A stretch of DNA of 64,000 bases from DATMQA01 sp035566895. Its GTDB lineage: Bacteria > Verrucomicrobiota > Verrucomicrobiia > Limisphaerales > UBA8199. Positions within the stretch are counted from its first letter, which is position 1; every line of letters begins with the position of its first letter. Shown one piece after another: positions 60,258 to 64,000 of this stretch. The notes under the pieces are model-generated. The model saw nothing but the letters and a program-made list of their open reading frames with translations. It did not search any database and was not told the origin of the DNA. Both the position numbers and the translations under genes were made by a program. The stretch lies in assembly GCA_035566895.1 (NCBI GenBank), contig DATMQA010000120.1, positions 49,082-113,081 of the forward strand. Reading direction: 5' to 3'.

Positions 60258-60340
60258 ACGAGGTCACTTCAGCGGACGGCGGGTGGCGCGTCCTGTTTAC
60301 ATTCGTGGCTCAGTGGCCCGCCGCCGCTGAGATGTTAGGC
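60258..60340 (+). other. attC recombination site, 3' part (interrupted by the intron)
   Basis: R' box GTTAGGC at 60334-60340 and stem CAGCGGACGGCGGG/CCCGCCGCCGCTG. The 5' R'' box AGATAAC is split: AGATA at 59615-59619 and AC at 60258-60259, on either side of the intron. The remaining halves pair as an attC hairpin. This site separates the broken gene from the intact cassette. Confidence 0.75.
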
Positions 60341-60350
60341 CACACAAAGT

Positions 60351-60911
60351 ATGCGTGCGTTTTTTACAATTGTTGCAGTAAGCGCTGTGTTTGTTGGCTG
60401 TGGCTCCAAGCAAACATGGCCGCCATCTGCTTCCAGTCTCAAAACGATCCAGTCTAATTATGACGCGGCTTTGGCTGACGCGACTAATTCGATTCCTTAC
60501 GCATCAAACTTTGCTAGACTTTTTCCGGGGAACGCAAGTTCGTTCAGCTATTACATCGGTGGTGCCGGCCCTTCGAGGCTTAACATGGAGATCTACCTCT
60601 TTGATAGATACCAGTTCGGAATGGGAATTCCCGTCACGTTTGATGAAGCTCGACGCAAGGTGGTAGCTTTTGGTGAGCCGATGTTTGACTTGCGTGAGAT
60701 ATCCGAGGTGGGAAGAGAGGCCAATGGAAATCTATCCATCAAATTCAATATGGAGGCTTTCCGTAGATTTGGAGCCAGCGAGTGGAAGCAGATCGTCGAT
60801 GCAGGTGGGGATTTTTCCGCCATTGGGTACACTTTTATCACAAATAGTCCCGTCCCACGATTTGAAGAACTGCGGGAGTATTGGGAAAGGCAGCACCAAA
60901 AACAGCCATGA
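60351..60911 (+). CDS. Integron cassette-encoded lipoprotein, unknown function
   Basis: 186 residues. Signal sequence RAFFTIVAVSAVFVGCGSK with a lipobox-type cysteine at position 17, then an unrecognised domain (NSIPYASNFARLFPG, LFDRYQFGMGIPVTFDEARRKVVAFGEP, EELREYWERQHQ). It starts 11 nt after the R' box of one attC and ends 8 nt before the R'' box of the next, the usual compact layout of an integron cassette without its own promoter. Base composition is visibly lower in G+C than the flanking genes, consistent with acquisition from elsewhere. Confidence 0.75.
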   Translation: MRAFFTIVAVSAVFVGCGSKQTWPPSASSLKTIQSNYDAALADATNSIPYASNFARLFPGNASSFSYYIGGAGPSRLNMEIYLFDRYQFGMGIPVTFDEARRKVVAFGEPMFDLREISEVGREANGNLSIKFNMEAFRRFGASEWKQIVDAGGDFSAIGYTFITNSPVPRFEELREYWERQHQKQP

Positions 60912-60918
60912 AGTGCTG

Positions 60919-61019
60919 GCCTAACACAGCATGCAGCGGATAGGAGCCAGCCGTTCAGGTCCGTCACAATTCGGGCGTCAGCGGCGGCTGGCTCCCACCG
61001 CTGATGCTCCGCGTTGCGC
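60919..61019 (+). other. attC recombination site
   Basis: R'' GCCTAAC at 60919-60925; left arm AGCATGCAGCGG with AGGAGCCAGCCG and right arm CGGCTGGCTCC with CCGCTGATGCT pair over about 24 bp, leaving the extra G (AGCAT-G-CAGCGG) expected as an extrahelical base; R' GTTGCGC at 61013-61019 departs from GTTRRRY at one position. Length 101 bp. Confidence 0.8.
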
Positions 61020-61249
61020 GGCGTAACGATTATGTTTCAGATTATTCCACCACTGCACGAGACCCGGTTTTGGAGATTATTCCGACACTGGCTAATCCCG
61101 AACGCCCAAAAATCCGGACCCAAACTGTAATGCCATTACTCCACGAGTGTTCGCTCTCAGAACTATTTTCATTTTGCTTGAAACCTTTGGGGCGGGAGGT
61201 GTGTATTATCACCGGACGGGTGTCGAGACGAACAAACCAGAATCAACCT
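61020..61249. other. Spacer with a direct repeat and a 32-codon frame
   Basis: Two copies of AGATTATTCC(A/G)(C/A)CACTG at about 61038 and 61074 are 36 bp apart. A short frame at 61032-61130 (MFQIIPPLHETRFWRLF...) covers both. It may be a worn insertion-sequence end or the start of another cassette; neither can be shown. It also contains the promoter region of the DUF4097 gene. Confidence 0.45.
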
Positions 61250-62230
61250 ATGAAACCGAATCAGGCAAAAATACTGGCTTTGGGATTGTTGGCGCTTGGC
61301 GGGCTGAGCGCGCCAGCCGCGCAGGATGTCATTACCAAAACCTTCCCGGTTAAGGCCGGCGGAAAGCTGAACATGAACGTGGACCGCGGCTCGATCCAGA
61401 TCACGACCTCCGACTCGGGCCAGGTGGAGGTGAAGGTCACGCGGGAACTGAAGCGCAGCTCGGACGCCGAAGCCAGGAAGGTATTCGACCAACACAAAAT
61501 CGAGATGTCCTCAACCGACAACGAGGTAAAGATTGAAGCGCAAAACCCGCAAAAGTTCCACGGGTTCAGCAAACCATTGAACCGGCTGCAGGTCGATTAC
61601 ACTGTGGCGATTCCTGCCCGGTTCGATATTGATGTCAAGACCGCTGGTGGAAATATAGAGGTCGCGGATTTGGAAGGGAAAGCCGAGGTGCACACCTCCG
61701 GCGGCAATCTCAAGCTTGGCGCGATTAAAGGTTCGGTTAAGGCGCACACGGCGGGTGGCAACATTACGGTGAGCAAAAGCGAAGGGGACGCCGACGTCAA
61801 CACGTCTGGCGGGGACCTGCGCCTGGGCGAGATCAACGGCAACCTTGTCGCCTATACTTCGGGCGGGCGAATCACGCTGGAAAAAAGCAGAGGCTCAGTC
61901 AAAGCCAGCACGAGCGGCGGGGATATTCGCGTCGAGGATGCCTACGGGCCGGTCACCGCCCATACTTCCGGCGGGAATGTGTCAGCCCAGCTCAACGCGC
62001 AACCCAACGCGGATTGCTTGCTCAAAACCAGCGGAGGCAATGTCGAGGTGGTGCTGGCCTCGAATCTGGCGCTGGATCTGGACGCCCACGCCAGCGGCGG
62101 CACGGTAACCTCCGACTTCCCCGGAACGCTGAATAAGGAGAAAACCAGGCTCACCGCCCGACTCAATGGCGGCGGAACCGGGCTGGCGCTGGAAACCTCC
62201 GGCGGGAACGTGAACATCCGGAGCAAATAG
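61250..62230 (+). CDS. Exported DUF4097 family beta-strand repeat protein
   Basis: 326 residues. Signal peptide (ILALGLLALGGLSAPAAQ) then a DUF4097-type right-handed beta structure with about 18-residue repeats ending SGGN or SGGD (KTAGGNIEVADLEGKAEV, HTSGGNLKLGAIKGSVKA, NTSGGDLRLGEINGNLVA). Probably a periplasmic or surface adhesin-like protein; no enzyme motif. ATG 61250 gives the normal signal peptide. Its TAG overlaps the GTG start of the next gene. Confidence 0.87.
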   Translation: MKPNQAKILALGLLALGGLSAPAAQDVITKTFPVKAGGKLNMNVDRGSIQITTSDSGQVEVKVTRELKRSSDAEARKVFDQHKIEMSSTDNEVKIEAQNPQKFHGFSKPLNRLQVDYTVAIPARFDIDVKTAGGNIEVADLEGKAEVHTSGGNLKLGAIKGSVKAHTAGGNITVSKSEGDADVNTSGGDLRLGEINGNLVAYTSGGRITLEKSRGSVKASTSGGDIRVEDAYGPVTAHTSGGNVSAQLNAQPNADCLLKTSGGNVEVVLASNLALDLDAHASGGTVTSDFPGTLNKEKTRLTARLNGGGTGLALETSGGNVNIRSK

Positions 62231-63771
62231 TGTGCAAACGCAGTGATGGAGTGTGCAAGGGTGCTCGACTGGGCGCGTGGTTAGGTCTGGTGTTGCCGCT
62301 GTGTGCGTGCGCGACGGAAAAAGCTCCCGCTTCCACGCTGCCCGCCGAAGTGCCGATCAATCCCGAGGCCGGGCGCGGCGGGTGGCTGGTGGTGACGGTG
62401 CGGTTGGAAAGCGGCAAAGAGGTGCGCTGCGTCGTGGATTCCGGGACGTCGGGCACGTTTTTCGACCAATCGTTGGAACCAAAATTGGGAAAGCGGCTCG
62501 GCACGACCGTGACGCAGAGTTGGGGAGTGCACAAAACCAACAACGTGTATGCCGCGCCTAAATTGTATTTAGGGGGCGTTCCACTGAAGATGCCCCAGGC
62601 GGTTGCGACCATTGACGATTTCAAGCAGATGTCTGGTCACGGCGGCCGGCCGATTCTGGGAATGCTCGGCTATGACTGTCTGCGGGCATATTGCCTGCAA
62701 TTGGATTTTGCCGCCGGCATAATGCGGTTCCTGGACGCCGACCACGCGGACAAACAGAAATGGGGCAAGGCTTTCCCGATCGTCCCGTTGAACGAGCATG
62801 ACGCGCGTCCGGCGGTGGCGGCGAATCTCTTCGGCTCGGAAGGTCCGCGTTCGCTGATCGACAGCGGTTACCCGAGTGACGGGTGGCTGATGCCGAAATA
62901 CTTTGAACCCTGGACCAATGGGGCGGTTGCGGCGTTGAACGGACAGGCACGTTCGCCCAACGGCCTGTTCGGTGGGGAAAGGTATCCGCTGGTCTCCCTG
63001 GACAGGCAAGACGTTGAATCCGACGGGATCGGGCTCCGATTCCTGGCACGGCACCTGGTGACCCTGGATTTCCCGAACAACACCATGTATCTCCTGCGGC
63101 AAATGGTCCTCCCGCTGCCCGACCCGCGGCTGAAAACCACCCGGGTTAAAGCTTTGGAACCACTGATCACGGAGATACTCCAGGAAGATGTGGAGGCCGC
63201 GGGCAAGGCCCTGGCCAAAATCGAGCAAAGCAGGGCCACGGAACGGGAAAAATCCGTCGCCCGCAAACTGATGGAAACCCTTGGAAATGCACCCAAGCCG
63301 GTTCCGGCCGAGGCGCCGCGGGAGGTTACACAACTGCCGCTGGGGGACGCGCGCCCGGAAACGGCCGAGGTGGGTTGGCTCCAGCCGGTTGCCAATCGCA
63401 TCCCGCCGAACGGGGAGATTCAATCGCCCGTGCTGGATTGCGGGGGAATTTACGCGACCGGCCTGTATGCGCATTCACCGTCCCGCTATGGGTTCGAGCT
63501 CGGCGGCAAATGGAAAACCTTGCGGGGCGAAGCCGGGCTCCACACGGCGATGCAAGGCAAGGCCTATGGGATTATTTTCGTCATCAAAGCGGATGGGAAG
63601 GAGTTGTTTCGCTCTGCGATCATACGCGGAAGCAAGCGCCCTGGCTACGACCTGGACGTAACCGGTGTTAAAAGGCTGGAACTGCTGGTCGAAAAAGCGG
63701 GTGAACAAAACGGAGGCAATTGGGGCCTGTGGCTGGAGCCGACACTCTTCCGGGAAAAGGGAAACCGCTAA
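62230..63771 (+). CDS. Retropepsin-like aspartyl protease lipoprotein with C-terminal NPCBM-like module
   Basis: 513 residues from a GTG overlapping the upstream stop by one base. A lipobox-like LPLCACA follows a hydrophobic leader. The protease part (about 45-300) has the flap/active-site motif CVVDSGTSGTFF with D-S-G, a second region SLIDSGYPSDGW, and ILGMLGYDCLR, resembling the bacterial aspartyl-protease (Asp_protease_2) group. The C-terminal 130 residues (VLDCGGIYATGLYAHSPSRYGFELGGKWK ... LLVEKAGEQNGGNWGLWLEP) match NPCBM modules, as in the GH27 protein at the other end of the window. Proteolysis linked to glycan binding is inferred. Confidence 0.8.
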   Translation: MCKRSDGVCKGARLGAWLGLVLPLCACATEKAPASTLPAEVPINPEAGRGGWLVVTVRLESGKEVRCVVDSGTSGTFFDQSLEPKLGKRLGTTVTQSWGVHKTNNVYAAPKLYLGGVPLKMPQAVATIDDFKQMSGHGGRPILGMLGYDCLRAYCLQLDFAAGIMRFLDADHADKQKWGKAFPIVPLNEHDARPAVAANLFGSEGPRSLIDSGYPSDGWLMPKYFEPWTNGAVAALNGQARSPNGLFGGERYPLVSLDRQDVESDGIGLRFLARHLVTLDFPNNTMYLLRQMVLPLPDPRLKTTRVKALEPLITEILQEDVEAAGKALAKIEQSRATEREKSVARKLMETLGNAPKPVPAEAPREVTQLPLGDARPETAEVGWLQPVANRIPPNGEIQSPVLDCGGIYATGLYAHSPSRYGFELGGKWKTLRGEAGLHTAMQGKAYGIIFVIKADGKELFRSAIIRGSKRPGYDLDVTGVKRLELLVEKAGEQNGGNWGLWLEPTLFREKGNR

Positions 63772-64000
63772 TCCAGGCTAATCTTCGCTAATCATTTTGG
63801 ACAGACAAAAGCTTGGAACAGGCTTGACCCTTCACACGCCAGGCTTTTTATTCTGGGCTCCTAACCTGACTTTCGCAATTCAGCCAGGCAGTTTGCAGAA
63901 AGCCCTGATTTTTGGCGCATCTCGCCCGAAAGTCTTCACTACAGGCCCGAGGCGGACTGCGGCCTCTCTTTAGTCGAGCAACTGGCCTTTGACGCTGATT
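63772..64000. other. Window-end spacer, no gene recognised
   Basis: A short direct repeat (GGCTAATCTTCGCTAATC) follows the stop codon. Nothing else supportable; a gene beginning outside the window may extend into it. Confidence 0.5.

Noticed and set aside
60245..60457. Reading frame EVTSADGGWRVLFTFVAQW continuing the broken gene across the intron
   Set aside because: Rejoining the flanks at the intron ends gives TAA, not an open frame, unless the boundary is moved by a base; the sequence is better explained as the attC stem, whose arms pair.

Overview
The window reads as chromosomal DNA of a high-G+C, Gram-negative soil- or sediment-type bacterium, most likely of the phylum Verrucomicrobiota (Pedosphaera/Limisphaera-like). 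That is inferred from the mix of families, not from a marker gene: two large pseudopilin-like secreted proteins, NPCBM modules, DUF1080, DUF6600-like W-rich proteins, a twin-arginine Gfo/Idh/MocA oxidoreductase, paired CCxxC HMA domains, and mostly weak Shine-Dalgarno signals. There is no rRNA or tRNA gene.

Layout. 1-5.9 kb: a secreted GH27 alpha-galactosidase (cut by the window edge), a metallophosphoesterase/beta-propeller fusion, a family-4 uracil-DNA glycosylase and a Ppx/GppA phosphatase. 6-8.7 kb: a methyltransferase with membrane segments and a divergent pair of pseudopilin-like proteins. 8.8-10 kb: DAHP synthase, preceded by what looks like a complete transcription attenuator with a 16-residue leader peptide (MSRQNFASAYWYYFTS). 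10.2-11.6 kb: a helix-turn-helix protein next to a 10-bp repeat array. 11.6-34.8 kb: a surface-polysaccharide locus with the last steps to a UDP-2,3-diacetamido uronic acid (aminotransferase, a dehydrogenase-acetyltransferase fusion, 2-epimerase), an asparagine-synthase-like amidotransferase, two further aminotransferase/acyltransferase pairs, seven glycosyltransferases, three FkbM methyltransferases and an MBOAT/SGNH O-acetylation pair. Many of its genes overlap by 1-4 bases, so it is probably a few long operons.

34.9-48 kb is mainly housekeeping: response regulator, HMA protein, ROK kinase, two tandem thymidylate-kinase-like proteins, Gfo/Idh/MocA oxidoreductase, ApbE, rhomboid protease, PurB, an A-type Fe-S carrier with HscB, and MetY. 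48-58.3 kb holds secreted and envelope proteins (BSP-peptidase/DUF1080 fusion, DUF6600-like protein, glucose-dehydrogenase-like protein), the Mpl murein-recycling ligase and a sigma-54 response regulator.

58.3-61.2 kb is an accessory island: a 10-bp tandem array, a frameshifted secreted-protein gene, a group II intron without a reverse transcriptase inserted antisense into an integron attC site, an intact integron-type gene cassette encoding a lipoprotein, and a second attC site. No integrase gene is in the window. The window ends with a DUF4097 protein and an aspartyl-protease/NPCBM lipoprotein.

At least three palindromic miniature elements occur, two of them inside reading frames. The strongest candidates for undescribed biology are the aromatic-amino-acid attenuator in front of the DAHP synthase gene and the intron-interrupted attC/cassette island.
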